Source of the DNA: GCA-002733465 sp039969155
GTDB lineage: Bacteria; Pseudomonadota; Gammaproteobacteria; Enterobacterales; Kangiellaceae
Direction: 5' to 3'
Assembly: GCA_039969155.1 (NCBI GenBank)
Contig: JBDVOJ010000024.1
Location: 1-64,000, forward strand
Length of the DNA: 64,000 nt
Position numbers and translations under genes: made by a program. The first letter of the stretch is position 1. Each line of letters begins with the position of its first letter. Shown here piece by piece: positions 27,761 to 35,086 of this stretch. The notes below the pieces were generated by a model. It worked only from the letters and a program-made list of their open reading frames with translations. It made no database searches and was not told the DNA's origin.

Positions 27761-27849
27761 TTATTGTAGTTAGTGACTTTGTGGATGCTTGCTAAAAAGA
27801 ATAGTTTTCCATAATACCGTGGTTTAGCTTCTGAAGCGCAATTTACGCT

Positions 27850-28197
27850 CTAGTGTTTAAGTGTAAAAACAAACAATAATATTTGTCTAATTAGCCAATT
27901 TAAGACAACCAGACCGACCACCACAGGAATCAAATATACCATGGAGTAGGTTACGTATTTTCCCATATTGATACCGTTTACAAAACATTCTGCATTGGTG
28001 GCAGGGACAACCATATAGCAACGTGAAGCTGTCACCTTAATTACTGCAATAATTAGTGTGTTAACTAATACAAGAGACCATGTAGTTCGAGTAAATGTTT
28101 TTAGTCTTGTGCCCCAGATGCTATTTTCAAATTTTTCAATTCTAAGTTCAGATTCCGATTTTTCAATAGTATGATTGGGAGTTTCATATGGATTCAT
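27850..28197 (-). CDS. Hypothetical membrane protein
   Basis: A 115-residue protein. After a polar start (MNPYETPNHTIEKSE) there are two clear transmembrane segments, at about 40-57 (TTWSLVLVNTLIIAVIKV) and 82-112 (YSMVYLIPVVVGLVVLNWLIRQILLFVF). Cysteines at about 60 and 71 lie in the loop between them and may pair. I know no family. The MNPYE(T/A)P start is common in small bacterial membrane proteins of unknown role. It lies just beyond the old end of the cassette array but has no attC of its own. Confidence 0.65.
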   Translation of the reverse strand: MNPYETPNHTIEKSESELRIEKFENSIWGTRLKTFTRTTWSLVLVNTLIIAVIKVTASRCYMVVPATNAECFVNGINMGKYVTYSMVYLIPVVVGLVVLNWLIRQILLFVFTLKH

Positions 28198-28454
28198 AAT
28201 TGTTATTTTTCGCTCAGTTATTAGTAGGAAAACGAGTCTTTTCTTTAATAATACGCTGATTAATAATGAACTATCGCTTACATACCCATTTAGTAAAGCC
28301 CAAACTTTCTAGCGTGCGATGGGTCAAGCGATCCAGTTTATTCTTAGCTTATCTGTTTTACTAATCGCTCTTTTATCCGAGCAAAAATATCAATTGGGTG
28401 TGAGAAATAGACTATAAGGTGACTGTCCGGTTATTTCCTATTTGATTATTTACT
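28198..28454. other. Non-coding flank at the 3' end of the cassette array
   Basis: These 257 bp hold no gene. On the minus strand, just after the stop of the last cassette gene, AAATAACCGG resembles the start of an attC site, but no matching GTTA end or hairpin follows. The last attC seems lost or truncated here. Confidence 0.4.
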
Positions 28455-28835
28455 TCACTTGTCTTTCCCATCTGCTTCTGGATTTTGAGCATCTTTCATT
28501 CCTACAACAATAGCAAACACAACAAGTGGTGAATATGCGACCATCATCCAAAAAACATTCGGTTCAAAATAATCAACAACATAATAATCAATTGCAACCA
28601 ATACCCCATATCCAGTTGCACAGACTATAAACATGCCCAGTCCAATTAGATTTACTCTTGGAAGTTTATTCCATTTTGAAATGGCTGTACTCAAAAGTAT
28701 TAATACAATAAATGCCGAAATTGAAATATCTTTTGGTACACCAAACTTATTTTCAATATAGTTTAGGGATACAGGAATCATTCCTAAAGCTACACCATAC
28801 AATAATAAAAAAGCAGTTTGCTTAATGATATTCAT
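28455..28835 (-). CDS. Cassette gene: small four-helix membrane protein
   Basis: A 126-residue hydrophobic protein with four predicted transmembrane helices at about 5-24, 35-52, 62-85 and 93-113, and a short charged tail (KDAQNPEADGKDK). No conserved enzyme motif is visible and I recognise no family. It is the last cassette of the array: an attC-like site lies just upstream (28841-28934), and only a vestige remains downstream. Integron cassettes often carry such orphan membrane proteins; the function is unknown. Confidence 0.7.
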   Translation of the reverse strand: MNIIKQTAFLLLYGVALGMIPVSLNYIENKFGVPKDISISAFIVLILLSTAISKWNKLPRVNLIGLGMFIVCATGYGVLVAIDYYVVDYFEPNVFWMMVAYSPLVVFAIVVGMKDAQNPEADGKDK

Positions 28836-28840
28836 TGCAA

Positions 28841-28934
28841 CTCATAGCGCCTTACTCAGCGGCGAGTTAAGCTGGCGGATTTTTGCACGAAAAGTGACAG
28901 TTTTACGAGTCCTTTGCAACAATTTGTTATGCAC
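28841..28934 (-). repeat. attC-like site 1 (degenerate)
   Basis: On the minus strand it starts GCATAACAA and ends GGCGCTATGAG, so the conserved GTTA of the last core has a T-to-C change. The middle contains CGTAAAA and TTTTCG as partial stem arms. At about 94 bp it is the longest and least perfect site of the array. Confidence 0.6.
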
Positions 28935-28941
28935 AGCTTCG

Positions 28942-29238
28942 CTAATATTCAAAATCAACATTGAACGTACCATTACGTTCTAGTTTGAAAAAGCACTTTT
29001 TATAAAGTCCTTTTTTCTCATTACTTACAACTTTAGCGAGATCATGGAAGTAATCGGGAAGCATCTTTGTTCTAACTCTGCTTTCTTCGCTTGTATCAGG
29101 ACGAAAATAGACAATCTCTAGATCAATTGAACTTTCGAATCTGATAGCTTTAATCTCAATGTGAGTCCATTCCTCAGGAATGATCTCAATTAATTCATTA
29201 GCAATAGCTTCATAATATTTCTTGGGATCTTTAAACAT
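28942..29238 (-). CDS. Cassette gene: YezG/DUF600-like immunity protein
   Basis: A 98-residue acidic cytoplasmic protein. The start, YYEAIANELIEIIPEEWTHIEIKA, and the later pattern of aromatic strands resemble the YezG (DUF600) family, whose members neutralise YeeF-type LXG/polymorphic nuclease toxins. No matching toxin is encoded beside it. I chose the ATG at 29238, with AAGGA 6 bases ahead; the ATG at 29244 is directly abutting that site. Stop codon 8 bp before the attC. As an orphan immunity gene in a mobile cassette it could protect against toxins of neighbours. The family call is by eye. Confidence 0.7.
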   Translation of the reverse strand: MFKDPKKYYEAIANELIEIIPEEWTHIEIKAIRFESSIDLEIVYFRPDTSEESRVRTKMLPDYFHDLAKVVSNEKKGLYKKCFFKLERNGTFNVDFEY

Positions 29239-29256
29239 TCTCATTCCTTCGATTGT

Positions 29257-29321
29257 GCATAACGTCTAATTGAAAACTTCATGCGTTTTCTTGCATGAAT
29301 ATTTTCCAATTTCTGGTTATG
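29257..29321 (-). repeat. attC site 2
   Basis: A 65-bp site. The minus strand begins CATAACC and ends GACGTTATGC. Inside, TTGGAAAATATTCATGC pairs imperfectly with GCATGAAGTTTTCAA around AAGAAAAC. This is the clearest attC hairpin in the array. Confidence 0.85.
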
Positions 29322-29625
29322 TTTTAGTTTTAGTTTTAGTTTTAGTTTTAGTTTTAGTTTTATCATTGTAAAGTAAGTGTCCATATTGCCCAATCAATAG
29401 TTCGTCTAGTCTTTCATCGTTAAGACCTTGCCCTGCAGTTTCAGGGATGCCGCCTCGATTCCAATGAGACAATGTATTTGCTACTGTATGTGGTATATCG
29501 TCATATTCATTCGAAAGTAGAATTCCACAATCTGACAATTTTGTACAAATACCATTTTCAAGTAAGTATCTAAATACTTGACTTGGTTTTAATCCTTTTC
29601 CAAATAGAGCTTTAATTTCGTTCAT
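29317..29625 (-). CDS. Cassette gene: hypothetical protein with Lys-Thr repeat tail
   Basis: A 102-residue protein of unknown family. The first 88 residues look like an ordinary globular protein (FGKGLKPSQVFRYLLENGICTKL, then HTVANTLSHWNRGGIP). The last 14 are alternating Lys and Thr, encoded by a hexanucleotide TTTTAG repeat (seen on the plus strand). The stop codon TAA lies within the CATAACC core of the attC. Because the repeat unit is 6 bp, slippage would lengthen or shorten the tail without shifting the frame. The real protein may once have ended before the repeat. Confidence 0.7.
   Translation of the reverse strand: MNEIKALFGKGLKPSQVFRYLLENGICTKLSDCGILLSNEYDDIPHTVANTLSHWNRGGIPETAGQGLNDERLDELLIGQYGHLLYNDKTKTKTKTKTKTKT
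29322..29362. repeat. Hexanucleotide microsatellite (TTTTAG)6+
   Basis: Six full TTTTAG units and a partial seventh stand next to the attC at the 3' end of a cassette gene. They encode the KT repeat on the minus strand. Slipped-strand change in copy number is expected. Confidence 0.93.
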
Positions 29626-29647
29626 GGGTCTATGTATTCATTTTTCA

Positions 29648-29707
29648 ACATAACGCCGTGTTAATTTTCGCTGTATTGTTGGCGTAAATTTCAACATTTT
29701 GTTATAC
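29648..29707 (-). repeat. attC site 3
   Basis: A 60-bp site. The minus strand begins GTATAACAAAA and ends GGCGTTATGT. TGTTGAAATTTACGC and GCGAAAATTAACA pair around CAACAATACA. Confidence 0.85.
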
Positions 29708-30019
29708 GTTCTCACCAGCAATGGCATTGCAAAAACTTACGACAATCTCAGCAAGCTCTTCTTTAGAATTAAACTCTTTGTTTTCGGAAATAAACTTTTC
29801 GTTACTATTAATTAGCATTTCGAACTCGCAACATGCATTGTCTGGATTTAGATACACTGTAATTTCTCCACCAGAAAAATCGTTTTCATAGTATGCCGTT
29901 ACACTTCTCGGATACCGAGAGCTAGCAGGATAAAACTTGATACTTCCAAATTTCCCGCTAAACGCTAAGTTAGCTTGTATACTATTTTTCAATATGTCGA
30001 ATGCTACCTCTATATTCAT
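29702..30019 (-). CDS. Cassette gene: hypothetical small acidic protein
   Basis: A 105-residue soluble protein of no family I recognise. It has a beta-rich middle (GSIKFYPASSRYPRSVTAYYENDF, GGEITVYLNPDNACCEFEMLI) between two helices, a size and layout common for immunity-like cassette proteins. That comparison is only structural impression. Its TAA stop lies inside the first core of attC site 3. A GGAAAT sequence 8 bases before the ATG may serve as the ribosome site. Confidence 0.65.
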   Translation of the reverse strand: MNIEVAFDILKNSIQANLAFSGKFGSIKFYPASSRYPRSVTAYYENDFSGGEITVYLNPDNACCEFEMLINSNEKFISENKEFNSKEELAEIVVSFCNAIAGENV

Positions 30020-30031
30020 TTTAATTTCCGC

Positions 30032-30098
30032 GTATAACGCTTAATTCAAAAATTCAGGTTGTAGTTTAACCTGAATATTTTGCAATTTCTTGTTAACT
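30032..30098 (-). repeat. attC site 4
   Basis: A 67-bp site. The minus strand begins AGTTAACAAG and ends AGCGTTATACG. The inner stem is perfect: ATTCAGGTT pairs with AACCTGAAT around AAACTAC. Confidence 0.87.
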
Positions 30099-30470
30099 GC
30101 TGCTTGAATTCTGAGCATGCCAATCAGACCACACTCCCTTACTTTCTCGCTTCGAAGACCACCAGTGCTTTTTGGGTAGCGTCTTCCATACTTCATTAAA
30201 CGAACAATGTGCTAAAGGATCTTTTATTGCGTCAGGACGATTATCAGTTACGCCAGTAAGCGCTCTAACGATTCCGCCTTGAACTCGATCAATTGCCAAA
30301 TCAGCATCATCCTCGGCTAAGCCATAATCTGATACGCACATTCCGATCATTGAGTCATATGAGTCTGAATTACGAAGTGAGTCCATCAGAGCAAATGTAA
30401 GTTGCTCTTCGGTTTTTCCTTCAATAATTTCGACAGACATATCATCTGTCCACCCTTCAGGTAATGTCAT
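30093..30470 (-). CDS. Cassette gene: hypothetical protein
   Basis: A 125-residue acidic soluble protein. The N-terminal part (PEGWTDDMSVEII, EEQLTFALMDSLRNSDSYDSMIGM) looks helical. The C-terminus has KKHWWSSKRESKGVWSDWH and a serine tail. I do not recognise a family. The stop TAA falls in the first core (GTTAAC) of attC site 4, and attC site 5 ends 9 bp upstream of the start codon, leaving no space for a classical ribosome site. Confidence 0.65.
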   Translation of the reverse strand: MTLPEGWTDDMSVEIIEGKTEEQLTFALMDSLRNSDSYDSMIGMCVSDYGLAEDDADLAIDRVQGGIVRALTGVTDNRPDAIKDPLAHCSFNEVWKTLPKKHWWSSKRESKGVWSDWHAQNSSSS

Positions 30471-30478
30471 AATCTATA

Positions 30479-30540
30479 CAGTTAACGCTTTTGTAATTTT
30501 CGTGAGCTTGCGAACGTTAAATTCACAAACTTGTTATATG
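30479..30540 (-). repeat. attC site 5
   Basis: A 62-bp site. The minus strand begins ATATAACAAG and ends AGCGTTAACTG. TTTGTGAATTTaaCG and CGaAAATTACAAA pair imperfectly around TTCGCAAGCTCA. Confidence 0.83.
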
Positions 30541-30866
30541 TCTTTATTTTTGAGCATTTCACGAGTCCATTCAACTTCTCTATAAACGTCATCATAGTCA
30601 CCTTCAGGTTCTTTTGACTCCTTCCACTTCTTAAGCTCATTGAGGTCTTCATTAAATTGAAACTCAATTACCGACTCTAAACTAACAAGTAATCCGTATT
30701 CGTTGCCACGTTCATCCTCAACGAAGAAAGGCAGCGCTACACTTTCAAGTGATTTGCCTTTACCAACGATTGCATTTCTAAGAGGACTCCGAGACTTCGA
30801 TTCTCGAAGCTCACCTGTCAGTTCCAGTACATCGAGACGATTACATTCTTTGAGATTGGTATTCAT
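30534..30866 (-). CDS. Cassette gene: hypothetical protein (first of the array)
   Basis: A 110-residue soluble protein. It has no recognised family; the middle (VALPFFVEDERGNEYGLLVSLESVIEF) suggests a beta-rich fold and the C-terminus is a charged helix (ELKKWKESKEPEGDYDDVYREVEW). I chose the ATG at 30866; a longer frame opens at 30908 but would run back through the recombination core. Its stop TAA lies in the first core of attC site 5. As the first cassette it would be nearest to any integron promoter, but no such promoter or integrase is visible. Confidence 0.65.
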   Translation of the reverse strand: MNTNLKECNRLDVLELTGELRESKSRSPLRNAIVGKGKSLESVALPFFVEDERGNEYGLLVSLESVIEFQFNEDLNELKKWKESKEPEGDYDDVYREVEWTREMLKNKDI

Positions 30867-30876
30867 GAGCTCAGTA

Positions 30877-30890
30877 CATATAACGCTGAT
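30877..30890 (-). repeat. Orphan attC/attI core at the array boundary
   Basis: On the minus strand TCAGCGTTATATGT carries the GTTA-type core that ends the other attC sites. No partner TAAC core with a matching hairpin is found within 100 bp upstream, so it may be the remnant of attI or of a decayed attC. Confidence 0.5.
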
Positions 30891-31200
30891 TATGTTCAGT
30901 AAAGACACATATACACCCTAGTGTTTACTTACCAAACTTAGATTTATTATTTAATTTCAAAAGGTTACATGATTTCGACAAAATTGCAACTCCGCAAAAT
31001 CGACACTAAACGCACATATACTGATTATCTTGGTCGGAGATAGTATTTATTTATCAATTACTTAAAACCTTTTTTGTATAAATATTGGCAACCTATACAG
31101 TTTTTTGACAATACCTAATCTCAAAAACCTCCACTCCATAGACTTTCAATATAAAAATGATTAGTCTTTTATCTGCTTCACCAAACCAATAATCGATTGA
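30891..31200. other. Gene-free stretch between the cassette array and the AraC-type gene
   Basis: About 310 bp of AT-rich sequence with no coding frame. This is where an integron integrase gene and attI would be expected; neither is seen. It must contain the promoter of the AraC-type regulator. Confidence 0.6.
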
Positions 31201-32283
31201 ATGATCATAAGCTTATCCATTACTAATCTTCTCCAATGCATTTACATTGCCATATGCGTGTTCATCATTTTTGCGGTATGGCCTCATAAAAGACTTAGAA
31301 GCATTAACTATTTATTAGTGTTAGTGATCGTCGCGATGAGCTTTAACTTGTTAGAAGAGCTGAATATCACTCGTGAATATTATTTAATTACCCCTATTTT
31401 TCTCTTGGCAAAAGGCCCAGCCTTTTTTCTCTTTGTTCAAAAGCTTATTTACCGGCAACCGATTATCGACAGAAGTGCACTCTTACATTTTGTTCCCATG
31501 CTGCTCGCTATTCCTTTTACCCAATGGCCACAAATGGTGATAGCGGTTGGCACGATTAGCCAATTGATCTATGCCGCATTAACTTACTCTTTAATAAAAC
31601 GCTATCACGTTGCTTCTTACGCTACTCAGTCCAATGCGTTTTCATTGAGTATCAATTGGATTCTGGTGATATTGGCAGGGTTCTTGGTCACTGAAGTTAT
31701 CGATTTAATTCGTTTGAACTCACAGCCCTATATTTCTTTAGAGAGTAACTTGATAGGACAGCTGGTGATGAGCTTAATCAGTTTTTTGCTGCTGGCACTA
31801 TTGGCGTTAAGGCTACTCCATCAAGCTGAGTTTTTTCGGGGGCTTTCTGAGTTTGAGGAATCTCAAGTAAATAACACCAACACTGAGTTGACTGACCAGA
31901 AAGTTATCGAACAATCCGAACCATCAGACTCTTTAATTGACGACCTAGAATCAGAGCAGCTAATTTTTGATGAACTAAAAAAGGTGCTATTGGCAGAGAA
32001 GCTCTATGCGATACCAAGACTCAGTCTTACGGATGTATCAAAAGCGACATCATTTTTGGAAAGGGATATTTCAAGAGCCATCAATTTAGTTGGCAAAACT
32101 AACTTCTGTGAGTTTATAAACCAACTTAGAGTCGACTCAGTGATCAAGCAACTTCCTCTGACCGACAAAACCATTCTAGAAGTGGCACTTGAATCGGGAT
32201 TTAACTCCAAGTCATCCTTTAACGCAGCTTTCAAACGGGCGACCAGCATGACACCAAGTCAATTTATAAAAAACAACACTTAA
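31201..32283 (+). CDS. AraC family regulator with N-terminal membrane domain
   Basis: A 360-residue membrane-bound transcription regulator. Six or seven hydrophobic helices fill residues about 1-215, followed by an acidic linker (about 216-255). The C-terminal AraC-type DNA-binding module is at about 260-358 (LSLTDVSKATSFLERDISRAIN and ILEVALESGFNSKSSFNAAFKRATSMTPSQF). The family occurs widely in marine gammaproteobacteria and Bacteroidetes, but ligands are rarely known. Upstream is the cassette array. Downstream, 108 bp away on the same strand, is an amidohydrolase gene that it could control. Confidence 0.92.
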   Translation: MIISLSITNLLQCIYIAICVFIIFAVWPHKRLRSINYLLVLVIVAMSFNLLEELNITREYYLITPIFLLAKGPAFFLFVQKLIYRQPIIDRSALLHFVPMLLAIPFTQWPQMVIAVGTISQLIYAALTYSLIKRYHVASYATQSNAFSLSINWILVILAGFLVTEVIDLIRLNSQPYISLESNLIGQLVMSLISFLLLALLALRLLHQAEFFRGLSEFEESQVNNTNTELTDQKVIEQSEPSDSLIDDLESEQLIFDELKKVLLAEKLYAIPRLSLTDVSKATSFLERDISRAINLVGKTNFCEFINQLRVDSVIKQLPLTDKTILEVALESGFNSKSSFNAAFKRATSMTPSQFIKNNT

Positions 32284-32391
32284 TACGAAAATTTCTGGCC
32301 TGTAGAAGTGCAAGATCAAGATTCTGCACGCATATTCTGTAGTGATTACGCAAAATAAACGCTTTCTCATTTAACGGAATATATTGAACCA

Positions 32392-33831
32392 ATGACTCCT
32401 AAAGCTCGATTTATTAAATACCTTAGGCGTTCCTTCGCGTCGATTTTTCTCATACTATTTGTCAGTTTACTGGTTATATTTAATGCAAAGCATATTCACC
32501 CCAGTGGACTTCACCAAGTTCAAAGCAATCATCAATACGTGCTAGATAACGTTCATTTGGTGATGGTTGAACAGCAAACAATCCAGAAAGATCAACAACT
32601 CACTATTCGCAATGGCATCATCGAAAACATTGCCAATGCTGGTAGCCCAACTCCGCAAGGTTATGAATATCGTGATGGCCAGAATGCCTATGTCACTCCG
32701 GGACTGTTCGATATGCATGTGCATCATTTGGAACGTAAAGCATTGGCACTGAGTTTAGCTTACGGTGTCACTTCGGTAAGAATGATGCGAGGCTATCGGA
32801 TGCATTTGCTTTGGCGGGATGAGTTAAAGCAAGGGGAGTGGCTTGGCAGTAACCTGTACCTAAGCTCTCCGGTATTTGCCAGCCCAAATACTCACGCCCT
32901 CAATCAACCGGTGATTTCTCCAGAGCACGCTGCAGAGTTGGTGGAGAAAGTTCATGCGACCGGCTTTGATGTCATTAAACTATATGGCTACCAAGATGCG
33001 GCACAGTTCGAAGCGATTATTGAACAAGCTAATCAGCTAGGAATCGCAGTCGCAAAACATGCTCCGCACCCAGCCAAAGGATCTGAATGGCAGTATTTAC
33101 AAGGCTTACAATCATTAGAGCATGTTGAAGATATATACCAAGGTCCACTGAATTATCAATTTGACCAAGATGCATTAAAACAGGCAGTCGCAAAGATAAA
33201 ACAAACCGGCGTTCCAGTTACACCAACTCTAGCCGTGTTTGATCATTTGACTAATTTAAGCAATGGCAAACAAGACTATATCAACTCCCTCGATTTGGAA
33301 TACCTTAATCCAGTGAGAGTGAGTCTTGAGGAAGAATATGCTATCGCAAGGTGGCTTGATGATACGCCTAAGCAAAGTGCGTTTCATATCGAAAAGGGAA
33401 ACTTCCTTAAGCAAATCGTCAAGGAATTACATCGTCAACAAGTGGATCTATTAGTCGGTTCCGATTCCGGCATGATGTATATGGCAGCAGGTGTTTCGAC
33501 CCATATTGAAATGGCATTGCTCAAACAGTCTGGCTTATCTGATTTTGATGTGATTCAAGCGGCAACCATTAATCCGGCAAAGGCTCTAAAAATTGCTGAA
33601 GAGTATGGCAGTATCAAAGTGGGCAAGGTTGCCGATTTGGTGATTACTTTGGAAAATCCCAGTGAAGATATTGGATATCTGAAAACGCCTAACGCGGTGG
33701 TTAAAAATGGGCAGTGGGTTGCAAGGGAACAACTTGATCAGTTGAAAGATTCAGCCAAGGATCATCCTAATTTTTGGCTAACCAGTGGGTTATTGATTGA
33801 GGATGTTGTTTATCGGTATTTTAATTATTAG
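32392..33831 (+). CDS. Amidohydrolase family protein, membrane-anchored
   Basis: A 479-residue metal-dependent hydrolase of the amidohydrolase superfamily, of the imidazolonepropionase/prolidase-like group. An N-terminal transmembrane anchor (SIFLILFVSLLVIFNAKHI, about 18-36) places the enzyme outside the cytoplasm. Metal-site motifs are DMHVH (HxH, about 105-109), KHAPHP (about 222) and GSDSGM (about 361). The Asn-x-Ala-x-Ala (NPAKALKI) and GSIKVGKVADLV end is typical of the superfamily. The substrate could be a dipeptide or a cyclic amide. It is followed by a REPIN-like repeat. Confidence 0.9.
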   Translation: MTPKARFIKYLRRSFASIFLILFVSLLVIFNAKHIHPSGLHQVQSNHQYVLDNVHLVMVEQQTIQKDQQLTIRNGIIENIANAGSPTPQGYEYRDGQNAYVTPGLFDMHVHHLERKALALSLAYGVTSVRMMRGYRMHLLWRDELKQGEWLGSNLYLSSPVFASPNTHALNQPVISPEHAAELVEKVHATGFDVIKLYGYQDAAQFEAIIEQANQLGIAVAKHAPHPAKGSEWQYLQGLQSLEHVEDIYQGPLNYQFDQDALKQAVAKIKQTGVPVTPTLAVFDHLTNLSNGKQDYINSLDLEYLNPVRVSLEEEYAIARWLDDTPKQSAFHIEKGNFLKQIVKELHRQQVDLLVGSDSGMMYMAAGVSTHIEMALLKQSGLSDFDVIQAATINPAKALKIAEEYGSIKVGKVADLVITLENPSEDIGYLKTPNAVVKNGQWVAREQLDQLKDSAKDHPNFWLTSGLLIEDVVYRYFNY

Positions 33832-33855
33832 AAGAAAGGTAGATGGTTTATCTAT

Positions 33856-33993
33856 TGTAGGTTGGGTAGCTAAACCCAACAGCGATGGTGAATCTAAAAT
33901 TCGATCAGGCTGGTTTTAAAGCTGTTTGGTTCATGACATTCGGAATCCGTTTTTATTGATAGCGTGTTGTTGGGTTTTAGAACCCAACCTACA
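33856..33993. repeat. REPIN-like palindromic element
   Basis: TGTAGGTTGGG (33856-33866) and CCCAACCTACA (33983-33993) are perfect 11-bp terminal inverted repeats of a 138-bp element. Each end also forms its own hairpin: TTGGGT with AACCCAA on the left, and TGGGTT with AACCCA on the right. Two inverted REP-type hairpins flanking a spacer are the build of a REPIN, a non-autonomous element mobilised by RAYT transposases. No RAYT gene is in this window. Confidence 0.75.
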
Positions 33994-34064
33994 GGATTTT
34001 TATAATTCAAACATGAATTTAACGGCCTGATGCGACTTCGCAGAGCTGCGAAAAGATTCTTATC

Positions 34065-34973
34065 TTAATAATTAAAATGAAAAGAGTGAGGATCTCCTAC
34101 CTCTTTAACCAAAAATCTAATCAACCGCCTAGTCGCACTAAACTCAGAAACATTATCCGGCCAAACTAAATACAATGGAATTGATTCAACTCGCCAATCG
34201 GGCAAAACCTCAACCAGCTCACCTTGCTCAATTAGCTGATTCGCCTGATATCCTGCCAGTGTGGCCAAACCCAATCCCGATTGACAAAATTGGCTCATCG
34301 CTTCGACGCTGTCTACAATTATTCGTTTATCAAAGTTAACTTCAAAACTCTCCGATTTATTTTTGCTTAACACTCGACGAGCTGGCAATTGCTCTAAACC
34401 AATCCAGTCCCATTCACTCAATTCCGAGGGGTGGAAAGGCGACGTTTTACTGTTCAAATACTCCGGAGAACATACTAACCGACGGTCAATTTCACCGAGC
34501 GAGCGACTTTTGAGAGTGCTATCTTTTAACGATCCAGCTCTAATAGCTAGATCAACACCTTTTCCAATTAGGTCTTTCTGATCGTCAGAATAATTGAGAG
34601 TTAACTTTATCTTTGGGAATTGGAGCGCAAATTTGGCGATGGTTTGATTTATCGGTGAATCCGATAACGCTGATGGCAATGAAACACAGACATTCCCCGC
34701 TGGTTGATGTTGCTGGTTAGACAGTAAACTCAATCCTTGTTCTGCAGCAAGCATCATCTGATTCGCTTTGTCGTACAAAACCTCCCCTTCAGATGTGAGT
34801 GATAACTTTCGAGTCGAGCGGTATAACAAAGCGGTTCCTACTCGCTCTTCCAAACCAGCCACATGGTAACTCACCACTGATGGTGACAATTCCAATGTTT
34901 TAGCAGCGGCTCTAAACGAACCCTTTTTGATGACTTCGACAAAAATGGCCATTGCTTTTAACTCGTTAATCAT
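34065..34973 (-). CDS. LysR family transcriptional regulator
   Basis: A 302-residue regulator. Helix-turn-helix at about residues 15-45 (GSFRAAAKTLELSPSVVSYHVAGLEERVGTALLYRSTRKLSLTSEG); effector-binding domain about 87-290. It belongs to the large group that controls adjacent exporters or oxidoreductases. I chose the ATG at 34973, with GGGA about 8 bases before it, over 35009. It is divergent from a LysE-type exporter gene across 113 bp, so control of that exporter is likely. A perfect TTCGCAG/CTGCGAA hairpin (34037-34052) lies after its stop. Confidence 0.92.
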   Translation of the reverse strand: MINELKAMAIFVEVIKKGSFRAAAKTLELSPSVVSYHVAGLEERVGTALLYRSTRKLSLTSEGEVLYDKANQMMLAAEQGLSLLSNQQHQPAGNVCVSLPSALSDSPINQTIAKFALQFPKIKLTLNYSDDQKDLIGKGVDLAIRAGSLKDSTLKSRSLGEIDRRLVCSPEYLNSKTSPFHPSELSEWDWIGLEQLPARRVLSKNKSESFEVNFDKRIIVDSVEAMSQFCQSGLGLATLAGYQANQLIEQGELVEVLPDWRVESIPLYLVWPDNVSEFSATRRLIRFLVKEVGDPHSFHFNY

Positions 34974-35086
34974 CTTTATAGTCCCATTCATTAGAACAAT
35001 GAATTTCAATTAAACCATCTAATTATATAGCTATCAATCCTTTAGACTAGCCGTAGTCTTTTCTAATCAATACTTGAGGCAAGCTA

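Larger units (their letters stand above)
28455..30890 (-). mobile_element. Integron cassette array without integrase (CALIN-type)
   Basis: Six small minus-strand genes are separated by 60-95 bp elements. On the minus strand these begin TAAC(A/C)A and end GCGTTA(T/A)-x, with an inner imperfect palindrome: the layout of attC recombination sites. The stop codon TAA of four cassette genes lies inside the first core of its attC, as in real cassettes. No intI gene is visible; the next gene on the expected side (31201) is an AraC-type regulator. Such clusters of attC sites lacking an integron integrase are known from many genomes. Confidence 0.85.

Noticed and set aside
29322..29362. Repeat considered as a CRISPR remnant
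   Set aside because: It is a simple 6-bp tandem repeat without spacers; no CRISPR array was seen anywhere.
30482..30921. Short frames overlapping the first cassette gene on both strands
   Set aside because: They overlap a better cassette gene and run through the attC cores; no independent support.
30891..31300. Search for an integron integrase and attI next to the array
   Set aside because: The next gene is a clear AraC-type regulator; no tyrosine recombinase motifs are present.
34037..34052. TTCGCAG-AG-CTGCGAA hairpin after the LysR gene as a terminator
   Set aside because: A perfect stem, but no T-run on either strand; left as an unclassified hairpin.
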